A stretch of DNA of 64,000 bases from assembly GCA_937860055.1 (NCBI GenBank), contig CALMBO010000013.1, positions 1-64,000 of the forward strand. The letters run 5' to 3'. Shown piece after piece: positions 52,919-61,400 of the stretch (within the stretch, counting starts at the first letter, position 1; every line of letters starts with the position of its first letter). A program made the translations under genes and the position numbers. Below the pieces are notes generated by a model. That model was not told the origin of the DNA. It did not search any database and was given only the letters and a program-made list of their open reading frames with translations. Source of the stretch: an uncultured Verrucomicrobiota bacterium. GTDB lineage: Bacteria > Verrucomicrobiota > Kiritimatiellia > CAIQIC01 > Lenti-01.

Positions 52919-53863
52919 TCAAGCGCCCAACCGCGCGCCGGGCGCCAGCTTGTAGCCGCATAAAAAAGCCGCGCCGGGCATCGGTTTCTTTCCGGCCGGC
53001 TGCACCTGCGTCAGCCGCAGCGCGCCCCGGCCCGTGGCAACCAGCGGTCCCGCGCCCGCCGCCTCCAGGACCGTTCCGGGCGGCGCGGAAGCGCCTGCTT
53101 CCACTTTCACTTCGTGGATCTTCAGCAGGAGGCCGCCCGGCAGGAACGTGTATGCGCCGGGCCATGGCGAAAATCCCCGCAGCTGGTTCCGGATCGCCTC
53201 CGCCGGCAGGCTCCAATCCACGAGGCCGTCCTCCTTCGACAGCTTGCGCGCCAGCGTCACCCGCGATTCGTCCTGCGGCACCCCCTGCGTCCGGCCCGCG
53301 CGGAATCCATCCAGCACCCGCACCAGCAGCTCCGCGCCTTGCGCGGCCAGCTTCGGCTCCAGCGAGCAAAAATCGTCGTCCGGCGAGATCGGGAACCTCT
53401 CCTGCGCCAGGACATCCCCCGCATCCATCTTCGGCGTCACATAAAGCACGCTCACGCCTGTCTCGGGGTCGCCGTTCGCCAGCGCCCACTGGATGGGGCT
53501 CGCGCCGCGGTACTTCGGCAGCAGCGAGGGATGCACATTGATCGTCCCGATCCGCGGCACCGCCAGCAGCTTCTTCTTCAGGAACTGCCCGTAGGACGCC
53601 ACCACGATCACGTCCGGCTCCAGCGCCGCCAGCTGCGCGACGAATCCTTCTTCGCCCGCATCCGCCGGGTCGAACACCGGCAGGCCGCGCCCCACAGCCA
53701 GCGGTTTCAGCGCGCACGGTTGGCAATGCATTCCGCGCCCCCCCGCGCGGTCCGGCTGCGTCACGACGGCGACGAGATCGTCGCGTCCCGCCGCGAGGAT
53801 GCCCTCCAGCAGGGGACACGCCAGCGCGCCCGATCCCATCAAGATGACCTTCAGCCTGTCCAT
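52919..53863 (-). CDS. fmt: Methionyl-tRNA formyltransferase
   Basis: Fmt formylates Met on initiator tRNA with 10-formyl-THF. The 314-residue protein has the N-terminal Rossmann domain (VILMGSGALACPLLEGIL), the folate-binding INVHPSLLPKYRGASPIQWA with catalytic Asn-His, and VSVLYVTPKMDAGDVLAQ. The C-terminal OB-like domain has IRNQLRGFSPWPGAYT. The ATG at 53863 gives the standard start. A full promoter (TTGCCG-N17-TAGCGT) ends 7 nt before that ATG, so the mRNA is probably leaderless. The usual partner def is not adjacent. Confidence 0.96.
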   Translation of the reverse strand: MDRLKVILMGSGALACPLLEGILAAGRDDLVAVVTQPDRAGGRGMHCQPCALKPLAVGRGLPVFDPADAGEEGFVAQLAALEPDVIVVASYGQFLKKKLLAVPRIGTINVHPSLLPKYRGASPIQWALANGDPETGVSVLYVTPKMDAGDVLAQERFPISPDDDFCSLEPKLAAQGAELLVRVLDGFRAGRTQGVPQDESRVTLARKLSKEDGLVDWSLPAEAIRNQLRGFSPWPGAYTFLPGGLLLKIHEVKVEAGASAPPGTVLEAAGAGPLVATGRGALRLTQVQPAGKKPMPGAAFLCGYKLAPGARLGA

Positions 53864-53870
53864 GCCCCGT

Positions 53871-53899
53871 ACGCTAGAGGCCCCCGCCCCCGCCGGCAA
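53871..53899 (-). promoter_or_regulatory. fmt promoter, probably leaderless
   Basis: On the minus strand TTGCCG (53894-53899), a 17-nt spacer and TAGCGT (53871-53876) are followed by exactly 7 nt (ACGGGGC) and ATG. Confidence 0.6.
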
Positions 53900-53913
53900 G
53901 GCAAAACCCGCCG

Positions 53914-54609
53914 TCACGCCTTCGTGCAGTAGTAGTTCGCCAGGACGCCGCCTTTGGAATCCGCGGAATCGATGCGGAACCCGGCGCGTTCCAGCAGGCC
54001 CTCCATGATCCAGGCATAGGTGGAAAATTCCCGGCCCACGTGGGAGCGGATGCTGTTCCCGACCTCCGGCCCGCCCTGGGCCGCCGTTTGCGCGATCCAC
54101 GCCTCGATGTTTGCGTCGATGTTTTCCGTCCGGAACACCACGTCCATCAAGTGGAACTGGCCGCCCGGCTTGAGCCACCCGGCCAGCCGGTCCAGCGCCT
54201 TCTGCTTCCAGAAATCGGGCAGGTGGTGCAGCGCCAGGCTCGAATGGATGGCGTCGAAGGGCGGTCCGTCGTGGACATAGGTCAGGAAGCCGCCCTGCCG
54301 GCAGACGACGTTCGCCAGCCCTTCTTCCCGGGCCTTCCACTGCACGAAATCCAGCATCGCGGCCGACACGTCGATCGCATAGACCGTGCCGCAGCGCCGC
54401 GCGAAGGCGCGCGCGAAGGCGCCGGTCCCGCAGCCGAAATCCCCCACGACCGCGTCGGGCGGCAGGTCCAGCCGCGCCAAAATCGCCGCGTTCTCGCCGT
54501 CGACATCCCGGAACCGCCGGTGCTGCTCGTCGTAGGCCGCCACCACCGCGCGGTCGCCGAAATCGCGCCCGGCCGGTACCGATTCGTCCCATTGCACATT
54601 CGTTTTCAT
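53914..54609 (-). CDS. Class I SAM-dependent methyltransferase
   Basis: This 231-residue methyltransferase has motif I VGDFGCGTGAFARAFA, motif II acidic YAIDVSAAMLDF, motif IV region FDAIHSSLALHHL and post-motif WLKPGGQFHLMDV. The C-terminal half has STYAWIMEGLLERAGF, a common small-molecule methyltransferase ending. The substrate cannot be told. GGACGGAACGGA lies before the ATG. It follows the zinc-ribbon methyltransferase gene (54626-55276) on the same strand by 16 nt, so they are likely co-transcribed. Confidence 0.9.
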   Translation of the reverse strand: MKTNVQWDESVPAGRDFGDRAVVAAYDEQHRRFRDVDGENAAILARLDLPPDAVVGDFGCGTGAFARAFARRCGTVYAIDVSAAMLDFVQWKAREEGLANVVCRQGGFLTYVHDGPPFDAIHSSLALHHLPDFWKQKALDRLAGWLKPGGQFHLMDVVFRTENIDANIEAWIAQTAAQGGPEVGNSIRSHVGREFSTYAWIMEGLLERAGFRIDSADSKGGVLANYYCTKA

Positions 54610-54625
54610 TCCGTTCCGTCCTCTT

Positions 54626-55276
54626 TCAGCGCTTGCGGAGCACGCTGACGCGCGGGTTGCTCAAGTCCAGCGCCTCGAATCCAAAGGTGCCGAGGATCCA
54701 ATCCAGCGTTTTCCGGTGGTAGAAAACCACGTGGGTCTCGTCGCTGGCATAGCCCCATGTGCGGAAGGATTCCAGATCCTCCCACGGCGCCGTCATCACC
54801 GTCAGGATGCCGCCGGGCTTGAGCAGGGACGACATGCGCCCCCATTCCACCGCGGGGCGGAAGAAATGCTCGACCACCTCGGTGGCGAACAGATAGTCAA
54901 ACAGCCCCTCGGGCCATTCGGGGAAGAAGAAGGGATCGTAGTTCTCGCAGCGAAACCCTTCCGCAAACAGCAGCCGGAACAGCGTGGGCGTGTGCCCGCA
55001 GCCAAAGTCCAGCCCGCGCATCCGGGGATCCAGGCGCGGGAGGACGGGGTCGATGGCCTGCCGCAGGAAAGCCACGTAGCCGGCATCCCCCGGCCCGTCA
55101 TGGTGCTTGGCATACCGTTCCCGCTCGGCCGCCTCCGACGGCAGGAAGCCGGATTCCACGAAGATCAGCCGGCACCGCCCGCACACGAGGTGCCGCCGCT
55201 TCCGCACGTCGACGACGGTTTCGAACGGCCCCGGCGTCCCGCACAGGGGGCAGATCGAATCGCCGCCCGGCCTCAC
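54626..55276 (-). CDS. Methyltransferase with N-terminal zinc ribbon
   Basis: This 216-residue protein starts with GTG overlapping the preceding stop (GTGA). The N-terminal zinc-ribbon has CPLCGTPG and CGRC. A Rossmann methyltransferase domain follows, with GLDFGCGHTPTLFRLLF (motif I) and YDPFFFPEW, then FATEVVEHFFRP and LLKPGGILTVMT. The pattern matches class I methyltransferases of the type acting on nucleobase- or sugar-linked substrates; the exact substrate is unknown. The track embeds it in a longer shadow ORF beginning at 56104. Confidence 0.85.
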   Translation of the reverse strand: MRPGGDSICPLCGTPGPFETVVDVRKRRHLVCGRCRLIFVESGFLPSEAAERERYAKHHDGPGDAGYVAFLRQAIDPVLPRLDPRMRGLDFGCGHTPTLFRLLFAEGFRCENYDPFFFPEWPEGLFDYLFATEVVEHFFRPAVEWGRMSSLLKPGGILTVMTAPWEDLESFRTWGYASDETHVVFYHRKTLDWILGTFGFEALDLSNPRVSVLRKR

Positions 55277-56004
55277 GCCCGCGCCTCCTCCGGCATCCGC
55301 GCCAGATAGATTCCGTTGGACGACGTCCCCTGCGTGAGCGGATTTTCGAAAAGGGAGATGTGGCCCTCCGCCCTTCCAAACACCTTCCGCAACAGGCCCA
55401 GGAACGCCTCGCCCGGCTCGTCGTTGGACCACATCGCGAACACGCCGCCCGGCTTGAGGAACCGCCCCAGCCGCCGCAGCCCCTCCTCCGAATAGAAATC
55501 CGCATGCGCGCCGTTGAGCAGCTGCGACGGCGTGTGGTCGATGTCCAGCAGCACCGCATCCCAGCGGTGCCCCGGACGCGCCGGATCGAAGCCGTCGCCG
55601 CGCGCCAGCGCGAAGAAATCGGCGTTCAGGAAGGAGCACCGCGGATCGCCGGACAGCTGGCGCCCGTTGGGTACGAGGCCCTGCCGATGCCAGTCGATCA
55701 CCGGTTCCAATGCCTCGACGACGACCAGCCGCGCCACCTGCGGAAACGCAAGCGCCGCCGCCGCCGTGTAGCCGAGCCCCAGCCCGCCCACCACGATTTC
55801 CCAGTCCCGGCCCGCCAAAGGGGCCAGCCCCCGGTTTGCCAGATCCTCTTCGGCCACATGGAACAGGCTCGACATCAGGTATTCGCCGTTCAGCTTGACC
55901 TCGACCGCCTCCGCCCCGTCGAGGGCCAGAACGCTCCGGCGCTGCAGCACCAGCTCGCCCAGGCGGGTTTTGCGATAATCCAGTTCTTCGAATGGTCTGG
56001 CCAT
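55273..56004 (-). CDS. Spermidine synthase-like protein
   Basis: This 243-residue protein resembles the polyamine aminopropyltransferase/SpeE fold: VGGLGLGYTAAAALAF as SAM motif I, VVVEALEPVIDWHR as the acidic strand, and WDAVLLDIDHTPSQLL, followed by RFLKPGGVFAMWSND. The canonical SpeE GGGxG/DG-type loop is not strict, so substrate and polyamine role are uncertain. The ATG at 56004 (MARPFEELDYRKT) is preferred over the track start at 56097. It overlaps the downstream zinc-ribbon methyltransferase gene by GTGA. Confidence 0.8.
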   Translation of the reverse strand: MARPFEELDYRKTRLGELVLQRRSVLALDGAEAVEVKLNGEYLMSSLFHVAEEDLANRGLAPLAGRDWEIVVGGLGLGYTAAAALAFPQVARLVVVEALEPVIDWHRQGLVPNGRQLSGDPRCSFLNADFFALARGDGFDPARPGHRWDAVLLDIDHTPSQLLNGAHADFYSEEGLRRLGRFLKPGGVFAMWSNDEPGEAFLGLLRKVFGRAEGHISLFENPLTQGTSSNGIYLARMPEEARA

Positions 56005-56102
56005 GATTCGCCCCGACCTTAGCACTCCCTCTCCCCGAAAGCCATATTCCAAATCCTCGGGGCTTGCCTTGCGCCGGGCGATTCTGCGATTTTCCACCCG
56101 GC

Positions 56103-56585
56103 ATGAACGACGACGGCTACACTTCCCTGCCCGGCGGCCTGCGCCTGGAAAAATCCGATGCGCTCATCTGCGCGGTCGGCAGCCTGGACGAGCTCAACGC
56201 GGCGCTGGGGCTCCTGCGGGTCCTGCCCGCCGGACGACCGGACGCCGCGCGGATCGAAGCCGTCCAGCGCGACCTGCTGCGCATCGGCAGCGAACTGGCT
56301 ACGGGGAAGCCGGCGCTCGGGACGGAAGACGTCGCCAGGATCGAGGCCGAACTCGCCCGGCAAAACGCCGCCCTGCCCCCTCTCCACGGATTCGTCCTGC
56401 CGGGAGCCGATGAACGTTCCGCCCGGGCGCATGCGGCGCGCACGGCATGCCGCCGCGCGGAGCGCGAACTGGTCCGTGCGCGAAAATCCCATCCGGAACG
56501 GATCTTCCCGCCGGCCCTGGCCTACCTCAACCGGCTCTCCGGCCTGCTGTTCGCGATGGCCCGGTCCCATCCGGAAATTCCCTGA
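56103..56585 (+). CDS. Cob(I)alamin adenosyltransferase, PduO type
   Basis: PduO-type enzymes transfer adenosyl from ATP to cob(I)alamin, making adenosylcobalamin. The 160-residue protein has DDGYTSLPGGLRLEKSDAL (ATP-binding N-terminus), VGSLDELNAALGLLR, FVLPGADERSARAHAARTACRRAERELV with the conserved Arg/Glu set, and LAYLNRLSGLLFAMAR at the end. The N-terminus is shorter than usual (typical iYTRxGDxGxTS), with only MNDDGYTSL, so the start may be mis-set or the protein trimmed. It is divergent from the spermidine-synthase-like gene. No cobalamin riboswitch was seen. Confidence 0.88.
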   Translation: MNDDGYTSLPGGLRLEKSDALICAVGSLDELNAALGLLRVLPAGRPDAARIEAVQRDLLRIGSELATGKPALGTEDVARIEAELARQNAALPPLHGFVLPGADERSARAHAARTACRRAERELVRARKSHPERIFPPALAYLNRLSGLLFAMARSHPEIP

Positions 56586-56590
56586 AAGAA

Positions 56591-56620
56591 AAGGGCTGCC
56601 CGGAGTCCCGGACAGCCCTT
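56591..56620. terminator. Intrinsic terminator between adenosyltransferase and porin genes
   Basis: The stem AAGGGCTG-C-CCGG/CCGG-A-CAGCCCTT has one mismatch and loop AGTC. On the minus strand it runs into TTTTCTTT, so it best terminates the porin transcript; it may also act on the plus strand. Confidence 0.75.
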
Positions 56621-56641
56621 CTGCACGGCGCGTTCCGCGCT

Positions 56642-57820
56642 TTAGAACGTGTATTTCGCGGAAAGCTGGATGCGGTCGTTGGTCGCATCTTCGCCTTCCA
56701 GGTAGTCGGTGGTCATCTGGCTGTATTCCACCATCCCCGTCAGGGCGGCGGTGAACTTGTAGGCGGCGTTGATCCAGGCCAGCGTGTTCTTGGAGCGCAT
56801 GCCGGCGTTCAGATCCTCGTCCTCCGGATCGTCGATGGAGTAGCCCAGGCCGAAGGCCAGCTTCTCGGTGGGATCGTAGAGGAGCTGGGCGAAGCCGCCG
56901 ACGGCCTCGATCTCCTCGCCCAGGACCGTGTTCACGCCCTGGCCGATGGCGCCATAATAGGTGTCGAGGTTCGCGCCCTGCCAGAGGTTGGCCTGCACCG
57001 CCAGGCACTTGGTCAGCGGCAGGAAGACGGATCCCTGGACGGACCAGGTGTCGTAGTCCGTGGCATCCTCCGCCGTGATGACCTTGTTGCTGTTGACGCC
57101 GTCGAGGGTTTCCTGCCCGTAGTGGCCGGACACGCCGATGCGGGCCATCTTCTCGGTCCACAGCTTCTGGTGCAGCGCGACATTGAACTGGGCGGTCGGG
57201 AAATCGGCATCGGCTCCGTCGTCAAAGCCGCCGCCGTCGAGGTCTTCGCCGACGGTCTGCGCCGCCGCGACCTTGAGCACGAGCTTGGTGTTGTCGGTGA
57301 ACTTCAGTTCCTGCGTCGCGCGGGCCTGGGGCCGGCGCAGGCCGAGGGCGCCGGCATCCGCCAGATAGGCGAAGTTGACGATGCGGGCCGTCAGTTCGCA
57401 GAAGGTGTCCCAGTCCTGGCCGAAGCGCAGGGACAGGCCCGAGGAATGGGCGGCGTCGATGTAGGCGAGGCGCATGCGCGGATTGTAGGAATTGGCCTTG
57501 TCGCCGCCATAGAAGTCCATTTCGATCTTGCCCATGGTTTTCCAGTTTCCGACATCCGGACCGAAGGCGTTCAGACCGAGGCGGCTTTCCCGGGCGCCCA
57601 TGTGCGTCTGGCCATCCTTCTCGCCATCCCTCTCCGGAAGGACGTAGAAGGTGAAATCCCCCTTCGGGGCGGCTTCCTGGGTATCATAGGAGTAGTCGGC
57701 CTTGATATAGCCGTAGAGCTGCAGCCGCAGATCGCCGGCATCCTTGAGGGTTACCTCGATGGCGAGGGCGGGAACAGCGAAACCAATGGCAAGGGCAAGG
57801 GCTATCCAACTTTTTCTCAC
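56642..57820 (-). CDS. Outer-membrane porin (DcaP-like beta-barrel)
   Basis: This 392-residue protein has a signal peptide (WIALALAIGFAVPALAIE) and a barrel with alternating strands. The N-terminal LRLQLYGYIKADYSYDTQEA resembles DcaP-like trimeric porins, and it ends in SAKYTF with terminal Phe. LRFGQDWDTFCEL and the acidic DGGGFDDGADADFP loop are additional features. It starts with GTG at 57820 with a strong AAGGAGG 6 nt upstream. The promoter candidate is at 57862-57891. The substrate is unknown; DcaP porins take small negatively charged compounds. Confidence 0.85.
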   Translation of the reverse strand: MRKSWIALALAIGFAVPALAIEVTLKDAGDLRLQLYGYIKADYSYDTQEAAPKGDFTFYVLPERDGEKDGQTHMGARESRLGLNAFGPDVGNWKTMGKIEMDFYGGDKANSYNPRMRLAYIDAAHSSGLSLRFGQDWDTFCELTARIVNFAYLADAGALGLRRPQARATQELKFTDNTKLVLKVAAAQTVGEDLDGGGFDDGADADFPTAQFNVALHQKLWTEKMARIGVSGHYGQETLDGVNSNKVITAEDATDYDTWSVQGSVFLPLTKCLAVQANLWQGANLDTYYGAIGQGVNTVLGEEIEAVGGFAQLLYDPTEKLAFGLGYSIDDPEDEDLNAGMRSKNTLAWINAAYKFTAALTGMVEYSQMTTDYLEGEDATNDRIQLSAKYTF

Positions 57821-57861
57821 TCAGGGCCTCCTTGGGTGTGTTTCTTTTGTTTGATGGGCAG

Positions 57862-57891
57862 ATTCTTTCAGAAGAAACAACGGAGGGTCAA
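57862..57891 (-). promoter_or_regulatory. Candidate porin promoter
   Basis: On the minus strand TTGACC (57886-57891), an 18-nt spacer and AAGAAT (57862-57867) lie 41 nt before the GTG start, which has AAGGAGG as ribosome site. Confidence 0.5.
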
Positions 57892-57990
57892 CCCCCTTTC
57901 CTTTCCAAATGCATCTTTTTCGCCTCGCCGGCTGGCGGTTCCGTCCCGGACGTGCTAAAGTAGGCCCGCAACCCCAAACAGGAGAATCAC

Positions 57991-58386
57991 ATGTCTGAAT
58001 TCAGCAGCACCATCCAGCAGGCCGATTGGAAAACCGAAAAGCACGCCCCCGTCATCGAGGCGCCTGATTCCGTCAAGGCCGGAGAGTTCTTCACGGTCTC
58101 GGCCAGCCTGGGCAAGGCCATCGCCCATCCGAACACCCCCCAGCATCACATCGCCTGGATGTCGCTCTACTTCCTTCCCGAAGGCGCCAAGCTGGCCATC
58201 CAGCTCGCGCACGCCGAATTCTCCGCTCATGCCGACTCCACAACGGAGGTCCCCGGCCCCGCGCTGACCAACCCGAACATGATCGCCAACCTCAAGCTGT
58301 CCAAGCCGGGCACGTTGCAGGCGGTGGCCTACTGCAACATCCACGGTGTCTGGCAGTCCTCCAAGGCCATCCAGGTCCAGGCGTAG
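57991..58386 (+). CDS. Class II superoxide reductase (neelaredoxin type)
   Basis: Superoxide reductase turns superoxide into hydrogen peroxide without releasing O2, a protection typical of anaerobes. The 131-residue protein has the Fe-site ligands: WKTEKHAPVIEAP (Glu, Lys, His), HPNTPQHHIAWM (His residues) and YCNIHGVW (Cys-His). The desulforedoxin-like N-terminal domain is absent, so it is the one-iron class II form. CAGGAGAATCAC precedes the ATG. It ends before a strong terminator and stands alone; no rubredoxin gene is adjacent. Confidence 0.93.
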   Translation: MSEFSSTIQQADWKTEKHAPVIEAPDSVKAGEFFTVSASLGKAIAHPNTPQHHIAWMSLYFLPEGAKLAIQLAHAEFSAHADSTTEVPGPALTNPNMIANLKLSKPGTLQAVAYCNIHGVWQSSKAIQVQA

Positions 58387-58427
58387 CCAACCACCAGCCG
58401 CCGGAACCTGTGTCCCGGCCCGCGACG

Positions 58428-58469
58428 GCGGACGGAAGGGGTTTGCCCTTTCCGTCCGCTTCTGTTTTT
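58428..58469 (+). terminator. Intrinsic terminator after superoxide reductase gene
   Basis: A long GC-rich stem (GCGGACGGAAGGGG, loop TTTG, CCCTTTCCGTCCGC) with one G-T pair is followed by TTCTGTTTTT. Confidence 0.88.
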
Positions 58470-58487
58470 GCTAGGGGTCGTTCCACC

Positions 58488-58961
58488 ATGACCCAAATCC
58501 GCATCATCGATTCCCCCTTCCTGGACCGGCTCGCGGCCGAAGCCGCCGCCACGACGCGCCGCCGCAAGAATTTCAACCTGCACGCCGCGCCGGAGTATCC
58601 CTGCCAGCGCTTCTTCAACGCCATGTGCGCGGACACCTATGTCCAGCCGCACCGCCATTCCGAACCGTCCAAGGACGAGACGGTCGTGCTGCTGCGCGGC
58701 AGGATGGGCGTCGTGGAATTCGATGATGCGGGAAACGTTGTTTCCGCCGCCGCCATCCGGCCGGGCATGGTCGTGGATGTGCCTTGGAACACGTTCCATG
58801 CCTGGTGCGCGCTGGAGGACGGAACCCTCTTCTTCGAGGCCAAGTCCGGCCCCTACCGGGCGCTGGCGCCCGCCGAAAAAGCCTCTTTCGCCCCTCCCGA
58901 GGGCGATCCGCGCGTGCCCGAATACCTCGCCTGGCTCAAATCCCTGTGCACCGCAACATGA
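58488..58961 (+). CDS. WbuC-family cupin
   Basis: This 157-residue single-domain cupin has the WbuC-type start (IRIIDSPFLDRLAAEAAATTRRRKNFNLH) and the cupin motifs QPHRHSEPSKDETVVLLRG and PGMVVDVPWNTFHAWCALEDGTLFFEAKSG. The His and Glu residues are probable metal ligands. WbuC genes sit in polysaccharide clusters but their activity is not settled. The ATG at 58488 follows a terminator by 18 nt. The stop overlaps the start of the amylase gene (ATGA). Confidence 0.85.
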   Translation: MTQIRIIDSPFLDRLAAEAAATTRRRKNFNLHAAPEYPCQRFFNAMCADTYVQPHRHSEPSKDETVVLLRGRMGVVEFDDAGNVVSAAAIRPGMVVDVPWNTFHAWCALEDGTLFFEAKSGPYRALAPAEKASFAPPEGDPRVPEYLAWLKSLCTAT

Positions 58962-60703
58962 GCATGCCTCCCCCTCCCCCGGCCATCGCCATGGAACAGC
59001 AGAATCCCGCCGCCACGCCCGACTGGGCCAAGGACGCCATCTGGTACCAGATCTTTCCCGAGCGCTTCCGCAACGGCGCGCCGCAGTCCGATCCGCGCCC
59101 CGAGGATTTCGCCGGACGCATCCCCGGCTGGCGGGTCTCGCCCTGGGGCATGGAGTGGTACGGCCGCGATGAGTGGGAAAAACCGCACGCGGACGATTTC
59201 TGGGCCACCGTCTTCAACCGCCGCTTTGGCGGCGATCTCGTCGGCCTGCGCGGACAACTGCCTTATCTGCAGAAGCTCGGCGTCAACGCGATCTACCTCA
59301 ATCCGGTCTTCCAGGCCGCCTCGCTGCACAAGTACGACGCCACCGCCTACCACCACATCGACCCGGCGTTCGGCCCCGACCGCGAAGGCGACCTGCGCGC
59401 ACTGGCCGCCGCGAACGAAACCGAGGATCCCTCCACCTGGATCTGGACCTCCGCCGACCGCTGTTTCCTCGACCTCGTCGCCGACCTCCATTCCCGCGGC
59501 ATGCGCGTGATCCTCGACGGCGTCTTCAACCATTCCGGCACCCGCTGCTTCGCCTTCCAGGACCTGAAGAAGCGCGGGAAGGCCTCGAAATACGCCGACT
59601 GGTACCAGATCACCAAGTGGAACGGCGACGGCACCTTCGACTACGCCAGCTGGGACGGGACCGGCAGCCTGCCCAATTTCGGCCGCAACGGCGACACGCT
59701 CAACCCCGGCATCAAAAAATACATTTTCGACTGCACGCGCCGCTGGATGGATCCCTCCGGCCAGGGCCGGCCGGCCGAAGGCATCGACGGCTGGCGGCTC
59801 GACGTCGCCTTCTGCGTGCCGCACGGCTTCTGGCGCGAATGGCACGCCCTCATCCGCTCGATCAACCCCGAGGCCTATACGACCGGCGAAATCGTCACCC
59901 CCGCCCAGGACTGGATCAAACCCGACGAATTCTCCGCCGTGATGAACTACGAGTGGACCTATCCGACGATCGCGTTCTTCACCACCAACCCCGCCTCCAT
60001 CGGCGCGGCGGAATTCCGCGCCCGCATCGATGTCCTCCACGCGCGGCACGATCCCGGCAGCACGCTGATCATGCAGAACCTGCTCGATTCGCACGACACG
60101 GGCCGCATCCTCACCCTGTTCGAAAGCGCCTGCCCCCCGTTCACGGAATGGAATCCCTATTTCAACTGGCCCAAGGCGGCGGACAACCCCGGCCTGCAAA
60201 CGCACCGCCCCGGGCCCGAAGCCAAGCGGGCGCTGGCCATGGCCGCCGCGTGGCAGTTCGCCGGCCCCGGCGCGCCGATGATCTACTACGGCACCGAAGT
60301 CGGCATGTGGGGTGGAAACGATCCCTGCGACCGCCAGCCCATGCTGTGGGGCGACCTCGCCTACGATGACGAAACCATGGGCTTCCGCTCGCCCCTCCCC
60401 GTCCCGCTCCCCCGCGCGCCGGACATGGACCTGTTTTCGCTCTACCAGCGCCTCATCGCCATCCGGAAATCCGAACCCGCCCTGCGGCGCGGCTCGTTCC
60501 GCTGGCGGCCCTCCCCCGACGATTCCACCCTCGTCTTCGAACGCGGCCTCGCCGGAACAACCATCCTCTGCGCCATCCACAAGGGAAGCAAGGAAGCGGA
60601 AATCGACCTGCCGCAAGCCGCCCGCGACCTCTGGACCGGCAAGGACGTTCCGGCCGGCCCCCTCCGGATCCTGGCCAACGGATTCCGAATCCTCCGGCTA
60701 TGA
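58958..60703 (+). CDS. GH13 alpha-amylase family protein (neopullulanase/cyclomaltodextrinase-like)
   Basis: This glycoside hydrolase of 581 residues cleaves alpha-1,4 (or 1,6) glucans. The catalytic regions are DGVFNHSG (region I), GWRLDVAF (nucleophile Asp), TTGEIVTPAQDW (acid/base Glu) and LLDSHDTGRI (third Asp). The N-terminal WYQIFPERFRNG is typical of the family. There is no signal peptide, so a cytoplasmic maltodextrin role is likely. The start is the ATG overlapping the WbuC stop; an alternative is the ATG at 58991. It converges on the DUF4230 gene with a 6-base overlap of stops. Confidence 0.92.
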   Translation: MSMPPPPPAIAMEQQNPAATPDWAKDAIWYQIFPERFRNGAPQSDPRPEDFAGRIPGWRVSPWGMEWYGRDEWEKPHADDFWATVFNRRFGGDLVGLRGQLPYLQKLGVNAIYLNPVFQAASLHKYDATAYHHIDPAFGPDREGDLRALAAANETEDPSTWIWTSADRCFLDLVADLHSRGMRVILDGVFNHSGTRCFAFQDLKKRGKASKYADWYQITKWNGDGTFDYASWDGTGSLPNFGRNGDTLNPGIKKYIFDCTRRWMDPSGQGRPAEGIDGWRLDVAFCVPHGFWREWHALIRSINPEAYTTGEIVTPAQDWIKPDEFSAVMNYEWTYPTIAFFTTNPASIGAAEFRARIDVLHARHDPGSTLIMQNLLDSHDTGRILTLFESACPPFTEWNPYFNWPKAADNPGLQTHRPGPEAKRALAMAAAWQFAGPGAPMIYYGTEVGMWGGNDPCDRQPMLWGDLAYDDETMGFRSPLPVPLPRAPDMDLFSLYQRLIAIRKSEPALRRGSFRWRPSPDDSTLVFERGLAGTTILCAIHKGSKEAEIDLPQAARDLWTGKDVPAGPLRILANGFRILRL

Positions 60704-61396
60704 CGCCGCGGAGGCGGCGCTTTCCACCAGCTGGGTCTTGCGGGGCTCGGCGTCGGGGAACACCACCTGCACGGACCGGGCGCCGAAGCCCTTCGCCAGC
60801 ATTTCCATCGTCTGCCGCGCGGAGGTCTGCACCTCGGAGCTAAGGCGGTGGGCCAGGTTCTGCGCGAGCTTCTCGGCCTGCGCCTTGGCCTCGTCCATCA
60901 GCTTGTTGCGGTCCTCCTCGTTGAAGCCGCCGCCCAGGATCTTGTTGACCACGTCGGGCAGGATGATGGGCAGCAGCTTTCCTCCCTGCTCGTCGTAGAA
61001 CGTCACGTTGCGCACATGGACCACGTAGTCGCAGCGCGGCATCTGCAGGCGGAAGCGGCCGGGCCCCTCCTCCTGCACCGCGAACGAGGGATCCCGCAGG
61101 TCGTACTGGAAATCGATGTCGAACTCGAAGATCATCGCCATCTTCTTCGATGTGATGAGCCATTCGAGATAGCGCCTGCCCAGGTCGCCGAGCGAATGGT
61201 CCCGTGCCGTCACGATTTCCTTCGTCACGGCCTTGAACACCGACAGCACGCCGATCGCCTTCAGTTCCTCGATGGCGGCCGTGGCGCGGATCGCCATCCC
61301 TCCGCCTCCCCCCTTCTTCCGGAGCAGCAGCAGGAGACCCGCGAACAAGGCGCCGCAGAGCAGGCTCAACAACACAATGGTCAGGGATTGGCTCAT
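60698..61396 (-). CDS. DUF4230 family membrane-anchored protein
   Basis: This 232-residue protein has one N-terminal hydrophobic segment (IVLLSLLCGALFAGLLLLL) followed by a glycine linker and a domain resembling DUF4230: VLSVFKAVTKEIVTARDHSLGDLGRRYLEW, KKMAMIFEFDIDFQYDL and CDYVVHVRNVTFYDEQ. A helical tail (RNKLMDEAKAQAEKLAQNLAHRL) follows. The family has no known function. GAGGTGAACCG lies before the ATG. The stop overlaps the amylase stop region in the convergent orientation. Confidence 0.75.
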   Translation of the reverse strand: MSQSLTIVLLSLLCGALFAGLLLLLRKKGGGGGMAIRATAAIEELKAIGVLSVFKAVTKEIVTARDHSLGDLGRRYLEWLITSKKMAMIFEFDIDFQYDLRDPSFAVQEEGPGRFRLQMPRCDYVVHVRNVTFYDEQGGKLLPIILPDVVNKILGGGFNEEDRNKLMDEAKAQAEKLAQNLAHRLSSEVQTSARQTMEMLAKGFGARSVQVVFPDAEPRKTQLVESAASAAS

Positions 61397-61400
61397 CGGT

